Part shown: positions 8,405 to 17,773 of the stretch, piece after piece
How positions within the stretch are numbered: the stretch's first letter is position 1
Layout: each line of letters starts with the position of its first letter
DNA from: Lachnospiraceae bacterium
GTDB lineage: Bacteria > Bacillota > Clostridia > Lachnospirales > Lachnospiraceae
Assembly: GCA_910575255.1 (NCBI GenBank)
Contig: CAJTEM010000003.1
Coordinates: 1 to 64,000 of the forward strand
Reading direction: 5' to 3'
Length of the DNA: 64,000 nt
Notes under the pieces: generated by a model
What the model was told of the DNA's origin: nothing
Seen by the model: only the letters and a program-made list of their open reading frames with translations
Database searches by the model: none
Program-made: the position numbers and the translations under genes

Positions 8405-9739
8405 TCATCCAACTGCTATTTTCTCCCTGGGAAGCTTTGCCGCCGCCTTCTGCGTACCAGGCAAAGTGGCAAAAACCAAAGTCAGCCCGCCTACCCGTCC
8501 AACGAACATGAGCAGGATCAAAATCATCCTGGACAGAACGCCCAAAGTCGGAGTAAGCCCCAACGACAATCCGACCGTACCGGCTGCAGAGGCAGCCTCA
8601 AACAGACAGCTCAGCATGGGAAGGTCCTCCGCCATACTGATCACCAGTCCGCCGGCAAAAAACAATACCAGATACATAAGCAGAATGGAGGCTGCATCCT
8701 TCACTACATTGTCCTCGATCCGGCGTCCGAAAAAGTGAACCTGATCTTTTTGGGAAAAAGTAGAGACTGCCGTGGCAAACAATACCGCAGCGGTAGTGGT
8801 TTTCATGCCGCCCGCCGTAGACCCGGGACTGCCGCCAATCAACATCAGCACCATAATAATCCACTTCCCCGATTCCCTGAAGGCTGTCAGATCCGCTGTA
8901 TTAAAACCCGCTGTTCTCGGTGTTACTGCCTGAAACAACGAAAGCAAAAACCTCTCCCCGACAGCATAGGAGGAAAACTCGAAAAAGAAAAAGTACAGAG
9001 TCGGAACAATCACAAGAACAGCCGTTGTGCAAAGAATCACCTTGCTTTGCATCCGGTACCTGCGCAGATGCAGACGGTTCCGACGAATATCATCCCAGGT
9101 CAAAAAGCCAATCCCACCCACAAGAATCAAAAATATAACTGCCAGATTAATCACTGGCTCTGCTGCATAAGCAGTCAGAGAGGAAAATGCCCCCTGGGTT
9201 CCCATCAGGTCAAAGCCGGCATTGCAAAAGGCGGATACGGAGTGAAACAATGCCATCCAAAGACCCTGGACTCCGAAATCCCTGCAAAATACAGGAGCCA
9301 TAACCGCCGCCCCCAGCAATTCCATAAACAAGGTAATCTTCACAATCAAATGAGTCAGCCGTACAATTCCGCCTACATTCGGAGCAGCAATCGCTTCCTG
9401 TATCGTGCTGCGCTGCATCAGAGAAATCCTTTTTCCGGAAATCATCGCAAAGGAGGCTGCTGCCGTAATGACGCCTATGCCCCCCACCTGAATCAAAAAC
9501 AGGATCACCAGCTGCCCGAAGGGTGACCAGTAGGTGGCAGTGTCATGGAGCACAAGCCCTGTAACACACACGGCAGAGGTTGATGTAAACAGAGCCTCCA
9601 AAAATGGAGTTGCCTCTCCTTCCCGGCCGGAAACCGGCAATGTCAGAAGAATTGCCCCCAGCAAAATCGCCCAGGAAAAACCAAGAATGATAATCTGAAA
9701 AGATGTCAGCCTTTTCTTATAAGAAATGAATCGGTTCAT
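8405..9739 (-). CDS. ktrB: Ktr/Trk-type potassium uptake channel subunit
   Basis: A 444-aa integral membrane protein of the TrkH/KtrB family with four P-loop repeats. The filter-loop segments are recognisable as TSAVCVTGL, SVSAFCNAGFD, VTPRTAGFNT and AGTVGLSLG, and GGSPGSTAGGMKT is typical of the family. Length matches KtrB rather than the longer TrkH. It imports K+ (often Na+ coupled) across the membrane and usually needs a KtrA/TrkA RCK protein, which is not in the window. It is the first gene of a ktrB, small ORF, kdpD, kdpE operon. A TATGAT -10-like box lies at 9775-9780 on the minus strand. Confidence 0.92.
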   Translation of the reverse strand: MNRFISYKKRLTSFQIIILGFSWAILLGAILLTLPVSGREGEATPFLEALFTSTSAVCVTGLVLHDTATYWSPFGQLVILFLIQVGGIGVITAAASFAMISGKRISLMQRSTIQEAIAAPNVGGIVRLTHLIVKITLFMELLGAAVMAPVFCRDFGVQGLWMALFHSVSAFCNAGFDLMGTQGAFSSLTAYAAEPVINLAVIFLILVGGIGFLTWDDIRRNRLHLRRYRMQSKVILCTTAVLVIVPTLYFFFFEFSSYAVGERFLLSLFQAVTPRTAGFNTADLTAFRESGKWIIMVLMLIGGSPGSTAGGMKTTTAAVLFATAVSTFSQKDQVHFFGRRIEDNVVKDAASILLMYLVLFFAGGLVISMAEDLPMLSCLFEAASAAGTVGLSLGLTPTLGVLSRMILILLMFVGRVGGLTLVFATLPGTQKAAAKLPREKIAVG

Positions 9740-9844
9740 GTTCAGGAAGCCCCCTTCCCCTTCTTTCTGTCCTTATCATACACCAGATCGAATAAAGAGG
9801 GTAAAAGAATATCCTCACTTGTATTAAGATCGTCTAAAGATAGC

Positions 9845-9872
9845 AAAAGACAGCGAACCTTTCGTTCGCTGC
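9845..9872 (-). terminator. Rho-independent terminator after uxuBA
   Basis: CAGCGAAC (9851-9858) and GTTCGCTG (9864-9871) form an 8-bp stem with a 5-nt loop. On the minus strand it is followed by TCTTTTGCT. It lies about 20 bases beyond the uxuB stop. Confidence 0.8.
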
Positions 9873-9890
9873 CTTGCATCTGCAAAAGTT

Positions 9891-11504
9891 CTACCCTATA
9901 TATTTCTCCAAAACCTTCCGAACCGCTCCCGGTCCGGCCATCATTTCTTCAAAATATCCGCTCACCTTATCTGCCAGGCCGCACTCATACAGATCCACAC
10001 CGAAAATCGTGGCATCTGACAGAACCGGGCGAAGCTTTTCCTTATCAACCGGCTTTCCCAGTTCCATGCCGGCAAGCCGCTCCTTCATAGCCGGAAGCAG
10101 TGGATCCGGACTGATCTCAAAAGCCTCACCTGCATCATTTACCCCGATCAGATAACGGAGCCAGCCTGCCTGCACCAGCGGAATCAGCTTCAGATCCGAA
10201 GCCTTTCTGTCTTCAGATGCCATGTAAGCCTTGATAGTCTCCCCAAAACGGATTGACAGCTTCTGGGAGGTATCTGTGGCAATTCTCTGGGGCGTATCCG
10301 GCATAAAAGGATTCGGGAACCGCTCCTTAAGCACCTCATTCAGGAAATCCTCGGGATTGATAACACCCGGGTCTACCACAAAAGGCATGCCCTCCTCATG
10401 GCTCATCCGGTCAATAAACCGGCTCAGCTGGGGATCCTTCGTCTCCTCTGCAATGGAGGTATAGCCCAGGATGCAGCCATACACTGCCAGGCAGGTATGA
10501 AGGGGATTTAAGCAGGTACACACCTTCATCTTCTCCACCTTGTTCACAATATCCCGGCTGGTGATGATCACCCCTGCATGCTCTAACGGCGGCCTTCCGT
10601 TGGGAAACTGATCCTCGATAACCAGATACTGCGGCTTCTCCGCATTGACAAAGGGCGCCACATACGTATGTTTGGAAGTGACAAAGGGACTGACTCCCTC
10701 CACTCCGTCCGTGGTCAGCTGCTCCTCCACCACCGGATGGGGCCGCGGCGTGATCTTATCGATCATGCTCCACGGGAAGGCAATCTTCTCCTCCAGGTAT
10801 TCATAATCCTCCCCGGAAATCTTTCCGTTGTCCAGCCATGCCTTAGCGATCTCCATGACAGCTGTCTGCAGCTTCTCTCCGTTATGGGAGCAGTTGTCCA
10901 TGCTGACCAGGGAAAGCGGCTTTTTGCAGGCCCGCCCTCGCTCAATGCACATAGCTGTCAGCTGCGCCATAAAGGTCTTGCAGTCCTTTGGCCCTGCTTC
11001 CATATCCGCTGCTACAGCCGGAGTCAGTTCATGGTTCGCATTACGGAGAGAATATCCCTTCTCTGTAATGGTAAAGGATACCATCTGCAAAGAAGGCTCT
11101 TTCATAACTCCTGCCACCTGTTCCCTGTCATAAAGCATGGTCAGGCTGTCCGACATGGATGCCACGATCTCCTTGTCCAGCTTTCCGTCCGGATTCAGTG
11201 TCACCGCAATGGTCAGGTTGTCATAGGGGCGAAAGCATTTGGTGATAATCTCATCATCATAACCCTCGCAGCACACAATCCCTGTATCCATCTCCCCCTG
11301 CTCGATCAGCCTTTGGCAGATCACAGCCGGGAAAATACGGAAAATATTCCCGGAACCAAAATGCATCCACTGCGGTCTCTCTGCGGTATTCTCCGCAATC
11401 TTTACCGGGTCATACTCCGGAAGATGATAGCCCTTCCAATTCTCCTTGTTCTGAATCGACCTTAATGAAAGTTCCAAAATCCTGTCTCCTTTCGATTGCC
11501 TCAC
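9891..11504 (-). CDS. uxuB: Fructuronate reductase (mannonate oxidoreductase)
   Basis: A 537-aa protein of the polyol/mannitol dehydrogenase family, NAD-dependent, converting D-fructuronate to D-mannonate in hexuronate breakdown. The N-terminal HFGSGNIFRIF is the family's nucleotide-binding segment, and SMDNCSHNG together with TPRPHPVVE contain conserved family residues. GTG at 11504 follows AGGAGG by 5 bases; an internal TTG at 11477 with AAAGGAG upstream is an alternative. It is downstream of uxuA, which supports UxuB over the tagaturonate reductase UxaB. Confidence 0.9.
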   Translation of the reverse strand: MRQSKGDRILELSLRSIQNKENWKGYHLPEYDPVKIAENTAERPQWMHFGSGNIFRIFPAVICQRLIEQGEMDTGIVCCEGYDDEIITKCFRPYDNLTIAVTLNPDGKLDKEIVASMSDSLTMLYDREQVAGVMKEPSLQMVSFTITEKGYSLRNANHELTPAVAADMEAGPKDCKTFMAQLTAMCIERGRACKKPLSLVSMDNCSHNGEKLQTAVMEIAKAWLDNGKISGEDYEYLEEKIAFPWSMIDKITPRPHPVVEEQLTTDGVEGVSPFVTSKHTYVAPFVNAEKPQYLVIEDQFPNGRPPLEHAGVIITSRDIVNKVEKMKVCTCLNPLHTCLAVYGCILGYTSIAEETKDPQLSRFIDRMSHEEGMPFVVDPGVINPEDFLNEVLKERFPNPFMPDTPQRIATDTSQKLSIRFGETIKAYMASEDRKASDLKLIPLVQAGWLRYLIGVNDAGEAFEISPDPLLPAMKERLAGMELGKPVDKEKLRPVLSDATIFGVDLYECGLADKVSGYFEEMMAGPGAVRKVLEKYIG

Positions 11505-11619
11505 GCAATCCTCCTGCTATTTAACGAATGCTCTTTTTCATTCAGATGCCTGTTGCTATTGGGCATCAGTATTTCTTACCGCGAACAACGAGCCAGGCAG
11601 CCGTGCCTGCACGGATATT

Positions 11620-12684
11620 TCACTTCTCCGTCTTCTCCAGCATATCCCAGCAGCCCCAAAGATACATGATTCCCAGAGCGCGATCATACAGTCCATAGCC
11701 CGGACGGCACTTCTCGCCCCACAGATGTCTTCCATGATCCGGCCTCACATAGCCTTCATAACCGCAGTCATGATAAGCCTTCATGATCTCCAGGATTCCC
11801 GTGTCTCCGTCGCAGTCCCTATGAGACGCCTCTGTGAAATCTCCGTTGGGGAAATGCTTCACGTTCCGGATATGGGCAAAGGCAATCCTGTCACAATAAG
11901 TCCGGACAATATCCGCCACATTATTCTTTGGATTCGCGCCCAGAGACCCGGAGCACAGGCACAGGCAGTTGTGGTCGTCATCCACCATGGACAGGAATCG
12001 TCCGATGGACTCCTTGTCTACCAGAAGACGAGGCAGGCCGAAAATATCCCACGGCGGATCATCCTGGTGAATCGCCAGCTTGATTCCTGTCTCGTGGCAG
12101 GTAGGCATCACTGCTTCCAGGAAATATTTCAGATTCTCCCACAGCTTTTCCTTGGTCACCGGACGGTATTTCTCAAACAACTCATCCAGCTGAGCCATGC
12201 GCTCCGGCTCCCAGCCCGGGAAGGTCATACCATGCAGGTTCTCCAAAATATACCTGGCCATCTCCTTATAATCGTCCTGGATTTTTGATTTCTCGTAGAA
12301 CAGAGCCGTGGAGCCGTCCTCCATGGGATGGAACAGATCTGTCCGCGTCCAGTCAAAAATCGGCATAAAATTATAAGTAACTACCTTTACCCCGAACTTA
12401 GACAGATTCCGCAGAGTCTCCTTATAATTCTCAATGTACTGATCTCTGGTGGGAAGGCCGATCTTAATGTCATCATGGACATTCACACTCTCCACCACAT
12501 CCATGTTGAAGCCGGCGCCCTCGATCTGCTTACGGACCTCCTCAATCTCCTCCACGGTCCACACCTCGCCTGCCTGCTTATGATGCAGAGCCCAGACCAG
12601 TCCGGTCACTCCCGGAATCTGCTTGATGTCCTGGGGTGTGATGCTGTCATTCCCTTCGCCATACCAACGAAATGTCATCTGCAT
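11620..12684 (-). CDS. uxuA: Mannonate dehydratase
   Basis: A 354-aa protein that dehydrates D-mannonate to 2-keto-3-deoxygluconate. It has the family N-terminus MTFRWYGEGNDSI, HQDDPPW (metal and substrate ligands), CLCSGSLGAN, FAHIRNVKHF and RPDHGRHLWGE. ATG at 12684 is chosen because a GAAGGGAG site lies about 10 bases upstream and it gives the family N-terminus; the reading frame runs 69 bases further upstream without support. It is the first gene of uxuA-uxuB, divergent from an AraC-type regulator. KDG kinase and aldolase are not in the window. Confidence 0.95.
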   Translation of the reverse strand: MQMTFRWYGEGNDSITPQDIKQIPGVTGLVWALHHKQAGEVWTVEEIEEVRKQIEGAGFNMDVVESVNVHDDIKIGLPTRDQYIENYKETLRNLSKFGVKVVTYNFMPIFDWTRTDLFHPMEDGSTALFYEKSKIQDDYKEMARYILENLHGMTFPGWEPERMAQLDELFEKYRPVTKEKLWENLKYFLEAVMPTCHETGIKLAIHQDDPPWDIFGLPRLLVDKESIGRFLSMVDDDHNCLCLCSGSLGANPKNNVADIVRTYCDRIAFAHIRNVKHFPNGDFTEASHRDCDGDTGILEIMKAYHDCGYEGYVRPDHGRHLWGEKCRPGYGLYDRALGIMYLWGCWDMLEKTEK

Positions 12685-12784
12685 AAATTGCTTCTCCCTT
12701 CTTGAATGATTTCTTGTTGCTATTTCCTGATTGCTATGGATATAGTATATCACATTTTCAGTAATTCCGCATGGTAGATCTATC

Positions 12785-12813
12785 TTGAAATATGGTAAAT
12801 CTTGCTGTATAAT
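12785..12813 (+). promoter_or_regulatory. Promoter of the AraC-type regulator
   Basis: TTGAAA (12785-12790) and TATAAT (12808-12813) are separated by 17 bp, about 38 bases upstream of the ATG. The 167-bp divergent region also carries a weaker minus-strand -10 (TATACT near 12740) without a good -35 for uxuA, consistent with activator-dependent expression. Confidence 0.8.
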
Positions 12814-12851
12814 TCAAAACAAGGGAAAATACTAAAGGAATTTTATGGAAT

Positions 12852-13703
12852 ATGTATATAGATAAATTTACCACCAGGCAAATTATGACAGAACGTTTCT
12901 ACGAATATCACCATTATCGGGATGTGAACCCCTTCGCTGTCGATTTCCATCAGCATGCCTTTTACGAAATATTTATTTTCATCTCCGGGGACGTGAACTA
13001 TATCGTGGAGGGACGGACTTACAAGCTCCGCCCCGGCGATATCATGCTGACCAACAACAGCGATATTCACTGTCCGGAGATCACCTCTGCCAAGTATCCC
13101 TATGAACGAATCGTCATCTGGCTGGACAACAGCTTTTTCAACCGGCTCCGGGATATCGGGGAGGATTTAACCACCTGCTTTCAGGACGCTTCCAACCGGG
13201 ATTACCGCCTTTTCCGCCCCAACGAAGCCCAGCTTCGGCAGATCCAGTCCGCCTGCCACACTATTGAGCAGGAGCGGATGAACGGCCAGTTAGGCAATCA
13301 GGTTATGGCCTATTCCTCCATTATGGAGATTCTGGTTCTCCTCAGCCGGGCCTACTATGAGATATCCGACTCTGCCCAGCAGGATGTGACAGAAAATGAG
13401 CAGATCAATCAGGTGGTTTCTTATATTAACAACCATTTCGACGAGGACTTAAGCCTTGACCATCTGGCGGACCGCTTTTATCTGAGCAAATATTACTTAA
13501 GCCACCAGTTCAAGCATTTTACCGGTCTTTCCCTCTATCAGTTCATCATGAAAAAGAGACTGACCATTGCCCGGAATATGTTGATATGCGGTAAGACGGT
13601 TACCGATGCCTGCTCAGAATGCGGTTTCAGTGATTATTCCAATTTCCTGAAAGCCTTTAAGCGGGAGTTCGGGGAAAAGCCCAGTGAATTTATAAAAAAA
13701 TAA
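12852..13703 (+). CDS. AraC-family transcriptional regulator
   Basis: A 283-aa protein with an N-terminal cupin-like sensor domain (about residues 20-110; HQHAFYEIFIFISG and RPGDIMLTNNSDIHCPE) and a C-terminal pair of helix-turn-helix motifs (about 185-283; LADRFYLSKYYLSHQFKHFTG, given here as key residues, and ACSECGFSDYSNFLKAFKREFG as the second helix region). AAAGGAA lies about 12 bases before the ATG. Divergent transcription from uxuA-uxuB suggests it controls hexuronate use, probably as an activator. The inducer cannot be read from the sequence. Confidence 0.9.
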   Translation: MYIDKFTTRQIMTERFYEYHHYRDVNPFAVDFHQHAFYEIFIFISGDVNYIVEGRTYKLRPGDIMLTNNSDIHCPEITSAKYPYERIVIWLDNSFFNRLRDIGEDLTTCFQDASNRDYRLFRPNEAQLRQIQSACHTIEQERMNGQLGNQVMAYSSIMEILVLLSRAYYEISDSAQQDVTENEQINQVVSYINNHFDEDLSLDHLADRFYLSKYYLSHQFKHFTGLSLYQFIMKKRLTIARNMLICGKTVTDACSECGFSDYSNFLKAFKREFGEKPSEFIKK

Positions 13704-13778
13704 CGCTCTGTTCAAAATTATGTACCTGTGGAAAGCGGACTTATAAATATATATTACAGTCGTCAGCTATATATTTTA

Positions 13779-13810
13779 GGATTGCGGGAGCATGAAATGC
13801 GGAGCAATCC
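13779..13810. repeat. Small hairpin in the spacer after the AraC gene
   Basis: GGATTGC (13779-13785) pairs with GCAATCC (13804-13810). No T-run follows, so a terminator role is doubtful. The rest of the 13704-13900 spacer is AT-rich and shows no convincing gene. Confidence 0.5.
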
Positions 13811-13900
13811 GCGGTATCATGGGAGGGAAAAATACCTTTTAATCCCAACATCATATTTTATCATTAAGCGTATAAATCAAAGTGTGAGGAGATATATGTT

Positions 13901-14245
13901 ATGTCAAAAATAATATGCAGATGTGGAAATATTATACCCGATATTACAGACAACTTGCCCTATAAGGGTTATATCATTTCCGATAAAGAGCAGTTTAAAA
14001 TGTATGAAACAGACAATAACCAAAAAGAACATTTAGCAATAACATTTCGTAACAATATCGGTATAGGAAAAAAGTACATTCGATTAAAAGAAATATATCA
14101 ATGTCCAGAATGCGGAAGGATTCTTGTTGAAACTATTCCGGGAAAGTATTCCTTTTTTTGCCCGGAAGAAAACACGGAAAATAATCTTCTGAATTATGAT
14201 GGCGAAGAAACGGCAGAATATATACCCGGAAGTAATGTCAGATGA
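13901..14245 (+). CDS. Orphan zinc-ribbon protein
   Basis: A 114-aa protein of unknown function. Four cysteines in CRCG (residues 6-8) and CPECG (about 68-72) resemble a split zinc ribbon, and a further FFCPE follows. GAGGAG lies about 12 bases upstream of the ATG, and the protein composition is not that of a shadow frame. The gene is clearly more AT-rich than its neighbours and stands alone between the uxu locus and the end of the ribosomal protein cluster, which suggests horizontal acquisition. I do not recognise a family; no signal peptide or membrane segment is seen. Confidence 0.7.
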   Translation: MSKIICRCGNIIPDITDNLPYKGYIISDKEQFKMYETDNNQKEHLAITFRNNIGIGKKYIRLKEIYQCPECGRILVETIPGKYSFFCPEENTENNLLNYDGEETAEYIPGSNVR

Positions 14246-14261
14246 GTGCAATGGGAACACA

Positions 14262-14328
14262 ATTCCAAAAAATGGAGAAAGAGAACCGTCCCATCCGGAA
14301 TACTCCCACCGAATGCCACCGTTCTCTT
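14262..14328 (-). terminator. Probable terminator of the ribosomal protein cluster
   Basis: AAGAGAAC (14321-14328 read on minus) pairs with GTTCTCTT (14278-14286 region) around a partly structured loop. On the minus strand the stem is followed by TCTCCATTTTTTGG. It is about 45 bases after the rplQ stop. Confidence 0.6.
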
Positions 14329-14371
14329 CTTTATCCATTTCTCATTTTGCCGTTAATCAAACAGCTACTTC

Positions 14372-14923
14372 TTACACCAACTCCAACAGCACTTCCATAG
14401 CGCCGTCGCCCTTCCGCTGCCCGATCTTCACAATGCGGGTATAACCGCCATTGCGGGACACATACTTGGGCGCAATCTCATCAAACAGCTTTGCCGGAAG
14501 GTCCACAGATTTGGTATTTTTCTTTCTGCCGGCCGGAACAGTCGGAACCTCAGTCACATCATACAGAACCTTCAGCATCTGGCGTCTCGCATGAAGCCTG
14601 GAAGGCTTATCCTTCTTGATCTCCTTCTGAACCTCATCATAGACGGTTACCTTTCTGCCGTTCTTCTCCTCTTTGACCCTCTTGCCGTCCTTATCCTTAC
14701 GCGGAACCTTTGCGGTAACGGTAACGGTCTCAAAGTTGTCCTTCTCCCTGACTGCCATAGCGATCAGGCCCTCTGCCACCTTGCGGATCTCTTTCGCTCT
14801 CGCCTCAGTGGTGCGGATCTTTCCATGATATAAAAGAGAAGTAACCTGACTGCGGATCAATGCTTTTCTCTGGCTGGATGTTCTCCCCAGCTTTCTATAA
14901 CCTGCCATTTTATTTTCCTCCAT
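14372..14923 (-). CDS. rplQ: 50S ribosomal protein L17
   Basis: A 183-aa L17, longer than the usual 115-130 aa. The N-terminal [19 protein letters not shown] and the C-terminal [16 protein letters not shown] are canonical. The extra length is a lysine-rich insertion at about residues 65-105 containing [20 protein letters not shown], which I associate with Lachnospiraceae. The cell probably starts at M6 or the ATG at 14923. It is the last gene of the alpha segment, 161 bases after rpoA, an unusually long gap. Confidence 0.96.
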   Translation of the reverse strand: MEENKMAGYRKLGRTSSQRKALIRSQVTSLLYHGKIRTTEARAKEIRKVAEGLIAMAVREKDNFETVTVTAKVPRKDKDGKRVKEEKNGRKVTVYDEVQKEIKKDKPSRLHARRQMLKVLYDVTEVPTVPAGRKKNTKSVDLPAKLFDEIAPKYVSRNGGYTRIVKIGQRKGDGAMEVLLELV

Positions 14924-15032
14924 TTATCCGGAGTGCGGTTCGCGCCAGTCGGTCTTACCAAACCACATCTTCCCATCTTGTTTTACCATACCAGGCACTG
15001 CACCGTCGGTCTTACGCACCCGGCACCTTTGA

Positions 15033-15101
15033 CTGCCCAAACTCCGCTTTGCTTCGTTCGGGCAGCACCCCAGCGAAGAATAAATCATTCTTCACTGGGG
15101 T
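15033..15101 (-). promoter_or_regulatory. Tandem hairpins at the rpoA stop codon
   Basis: Arms ACCCCAGCGAAGAAT (15067-15081) and ATTCTTCACTGGGGT (15087-15101) match at 14 of 15 positions around a 5-nt loop, with the rpoA stop codon (15085-15087) at the loop edge. A second hairpin follows with arms CTGCCCAAAC (15033-15042) and GTTCGGGCAG (15056-15065). There is no T-run, so mRNA processing or stability is more likely than termination. Confidence 0.7.
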
Positions 15102-16044
15102 TTAATTGCAGCCCTAATTCTTTTAGTTTGGCCAGAACTTCTTCCAGGGACTTTCTTCCCAGGTTGCGGACCTTCATCATGTCCTCAGGAGTTCTGTTGC
15201 ACAGTTCCTCCACAGTATTGATTCCGGCACGCTTCAAACAGTTGTAGGAACGGACGGAAAGTTCCAGTTCGTCGATATTCATCTCCAGAACCTTCTCCTT
15301 CTCATTGTCCTCCTTCTCCACCATGATCTCCGCTGTCCGGGCATTCTCGGAAAGGTCAATGAACAGATTCAGATGCTCGCTGAGCACCTTCGCTGCCAGG
15401 CTGACCGCCTCGTCCGGAGCCAGAGTCCCGTTGGTGTACACATCCAATGTCAGCTTATCATAATCAATGATCTGGCCCACACGGCTGTTCTCGATTGTCA
15501 TGTTAACCCGCTCCACCGGTGTATAGATGGAATCGATAGCGATCACCCCGATGGGCAGATCTTCATTCTTATTCTTATCAGCGCTCACATATCCCCGGCC
15601 CTTGGAAATGGTAAGTTCCATATAGAACTTACTGTCCGTGCCGCCGCTGAGGGTAGCGATAATCTGATCCGGATTCATGATCTCAATATCCGGGTCTGCC
15701 TGGATATCGGCAGCCGTGATCACGCCCTCCCCGTCGAACTCAATGTAAGCAGTCTTTACCTCATTGCTGTCGCTGTTGTTCTTAATAGATAAGTTCTTGA
15801 TGTTCATGATGATCTCAGTCACATCTTCCTTCACTCCGGCGATGGAACTGAATTCATGCAAAACGCCTTCGATTTTTACCTGGCTGACCGCCGCACCCGG
15901 AAGAGAAGAAAGCATAATTCTTCTCAAGGAGTTACCCAGCGTAGTGCCATAGCCCCTCTCCAGCGGTTCCACAACAAACTTGCCATACTTCTTATCATCT
16001 GAAATTTCAACAATCTCAATGTTTGGTTTTTCAAAATCGAACAC
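15085..16044 (-). CDS. rpoA: RNA polymerase alpha subunit
   Basis: A 319-aa alpha subunit. The N-terminal dimerisation domain contains [18 protein letters not shown] and the C-terminal domain (about 250-315) has the helix-hairpin-helix [19 protein letters not shown] and [11 protein letters not shown], which bind UP-element DNA and activators. It forms the scaffold for RNA polymerase assembly. It lies 53 bases after rpsD in the standard alpha-operon order. Confidence 0.98.
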   Translation of the reverse strand: MFDFEKPNIEIVEISDDKKYGKFVVEPLERGYGTTLGNSLRRIMLSSLPGAAVSQVKIEGVLHEFSSIAGVKEDVTEIIMNIKNLSIKNNSDSNEVKTAYIEFDGEGVITAADIQADPDIEIMNPDQIIATLSGGTDSKFYMELTISKGRGYVSADKNKNEDLPIGVIAIDSIYTPVERVNMTIENSRVGQIIDYDKLTLDVYTNGTLAPDEAVSLAAKVLSEHLNLFIDLSENARTAEIMVEKEDNEKEKVLEMNIDELELSVRSYNCLKRAGINTVEELCNRTPEDMMKVRNLGRKSLEEVLAKLKELGLQLNPSEE

Positions 16045-16097
16045 GATTATAGCCCCTCCTTCTGGGTTCGTCTATCGAGGCTTCCATCATTCTAAAC

Positions 16098-16691
16098 TTA
16101 CTTAGAATACAACTCGACGATAAGCATCTCTTCAACCGGAACATCAATCTCTTCTCTGGTCGGCAGTTCCTTCACAACGCCGCGCAGATTCTCCTGATCC
16201 ACATCCAGCCATGCCGGAATCAGGCGGCCGCCGGTCACCTCCAGGACGGCTTTGTATCTCTGAGAAGATTTCGCCTTCTCCTTCACCTCGATCACATCTC
16301 CGGCCTTTACCAGATAAGACGGGATGTTCACACACTTGCCGTTCACCAGGATGTGCTTATGGTCAACGATCTGACGAGTCTCCCGTCTGGTGCGCCCAAA
16401 GCCCATGCGGAACACCACATTATCCAGCCTTCTCTCCAGCAGGATCAGCAGATTCTCACCGGCCTGGCCTTCCATCTTCTCCGCCTTTGCATAATAATTG
16501 CGGAACGGCTTCTCCAGCACGCCATAAATGAATTTGGCCTTCTGCTTCTCCCGCAGCTGCATACCGTACTCGCTTACCTTTTTATTCGCTCTCTTCAGCT
16601 GTCTGGTAGATGTCTTATTGATGCCCAGACATGCCGGATCCAAACCAAGGGATCTGCATCTTTTAAGAACAGGAACTCTATCTACTGCCAC
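16098..16691 (-). CDS. rpsD: 30S ribosomal protein S4
   Basis: A 197-aa S4 that nucleates 30S assembly on 16S rRNA. It carries the S4 RNA-binding domain (about 87-150) with [10 protein letters not shown] and [16 protein letters not shown]. No zinc-type four-cysteine N-terminus is present (single Cys13 and Cys21 only), so this is the C-minus type. It is 15 bases after rpsK. Confidence 0.98.
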   Translation of the reverse strand: MAVDRVPVLKRCRSLGLDPACLGINKTSTRQLKRANKKVSEYGMQLREKQKAKFIYGVLEKPFRNYYAKAEKMEGQAGENLLILLERRLDNVVFRMGFGRTRRETRQIVDHKHILVNGKCVNIPSYLVKAGDVIEVKEKAKSSQRYKAVLEVTGGRLIPAWLDVDQENLRGVVKELPTREEIDVPVEEMLIVELYSK

Positions 16692-16706
16692 TTTTCGTAC
16701 CTCCTA

Positions 16707-17108
16707 TTAAACTCTTCTACGTTTTGGCGGACGGCAACCGTTATGGGGAACCGGGGTTACGTCCTTAATACTGGTTACTTCAATACCGCATGCGGAAAGC
16801 GCACGGATTGCTGCTTCACGACCCGAGCCGGGGCCTTTTACCATAACGTCGACAGACTTTAAACCATGTACGATAGCTGCCTTGGCAGCAGTCTCTGCAG
16901 CCATCTGAGCTGCATATGGAGTAGATTTCCTTGAACCTCTAAATCCCAGACCTCCGGCACTCGCCCAAGACAGGGCATTGCCCTGTGCATCCGTCAACGT
17001 TACAATTGTATTGTTGAAAGATGACTGGATGTGTGCCTGTCCGCGTTCAACGTTTTTCTTTACGCGCTTTTTTGTCACTTTCTTTCCAGTGGACACTTTT
17101 TTAGCCAT
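16707..17108 (-). CDS. rpsK: 30S ribosomal protein S11
   Basis: A 133-aa S11 of the small-subunit platform. Family segments visible are [34 protein letters not shown] and [11 protein letters not shown] at the C-terminus. It is separated from rpsM by 154 bases, unlike the few bases usual in Firmicutes. Confidence 0.98.
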   Translation of the reverse strand: MAKKVSTGKKVTKKRVKKNVERGQAHIQSSFNNTIVTLTDAQGNALSWASAGGLGFRGSRKSTPYAAQMAAETAAKAAIVHGLKSVDVMVKGPGSGREAAIRALSACGIEVTSIKDVTPVPHNGCRPPKRRRV

Positions 17109-17262
17109 TTTAAACTAACCTACTTTCCTTTCGTCTTGATTCGCTCCTCTTCCGGGAAGACCTGTCCCGAAAGCTGTGAATATCTGAATCTTGTTCCTGT
17201 TTTTAAAACATACAACTTGATTCGTGTTAACAGGGTTACTTGTCAAATTCAGCACCCGGTGC

Positions 17263-17631
17263 TTATTTCTTCTTGTTCGCCACGGTTTTACGCGGGCCTT
17301 TGCGGGTTCTCGCGTTGGTCTTCGTCTTCTGTCCCCGAACCGGCAAGCCTCTTCTGTGACGGATTCCGCGATAGCATCCGATCTCCTGCAGCCGCTTGAT
17401 ATTCATAGCGATCTCTCTGCGCAGGTCACCTTCCACCACCTGGCTGTCAGCGATCACTGCCGCGATCTTCCTGACCTCATCATCCGTCAGATCCTTGACA
17501 CGGGTATCCGGATTCACCCCAGCCTCCGCCAGAATACGGTTCGAACTGGTTCTTCCAATCCCGTAAATGTAAGTCAAGCCGATCTCAATACGTTTCTCTC
17601 TTGGTAAATCAACTCCTGCAATACGAGCCAT
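17263..17631 (-). CDS. rpsM: 30S ribosomal protein S13
   Basis: A 122-aa S13 of the small-subunit head that contacts 5S rRNA and the P-site tRNA. It begins [14 protein letters not shown] and contains [29 protein letters not shown] and the basic tail [15 protein letters not shown]. It is 28 bases after rpmJ. Confidence 0.98.
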   Translation of the reverse strand: MARIAGVDLPREKRIEIGLTYIYGIGRTSSNRILAEAGVNPDTRVKDLTDDEVRKIAAVIADSQVVEGDLRREIAMNIKRLQEIGCYRGIRHRRGLPVRGQKTKTNARTRKGPRKTVANKKK

Positions 17632-17659
17632 TTGCGTCGTACACCTCCTTTTCTCTTAC

Positions 17660-17773
17660 TTAACCTTGTCTCTGCTTGTGCTTAGGATTTTCACAGATTA
17701 CTCTGATACTGCCTTTGCGCTTGATGATTTTGCATTTCTCGCAAATCGGTTTCACTGATGATCTCACCTTCAC
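17660..17773 (-). CDS. rpmJ: 50S ribosomal protein L36
   Basis: A 37-aa L36 that starts with GTG at 17773, preceded by AAAGGAG at 8 bases. The zinc-binding pattern CEKC-14-C-4-H (from C11) is complete, so this is the C-plus, zinc-binding form. It is the first gene behind the alpha-operon promoter. The frame stays open upstream to 18007 but that part has no coding support. Confidence 0.96.
   Translation of the reverse strand: MKVRSSVKPICEKCKIIKRKGSIRVICENPKHKQRQG

Noticed and set aside
13728-13913. 61-aa plus-strand frame before the zinc-ribbon gene
   Set aside because: No ribosome binding site, overlaps the start of the next gene, and contains the small hairpin at 13779-13810.
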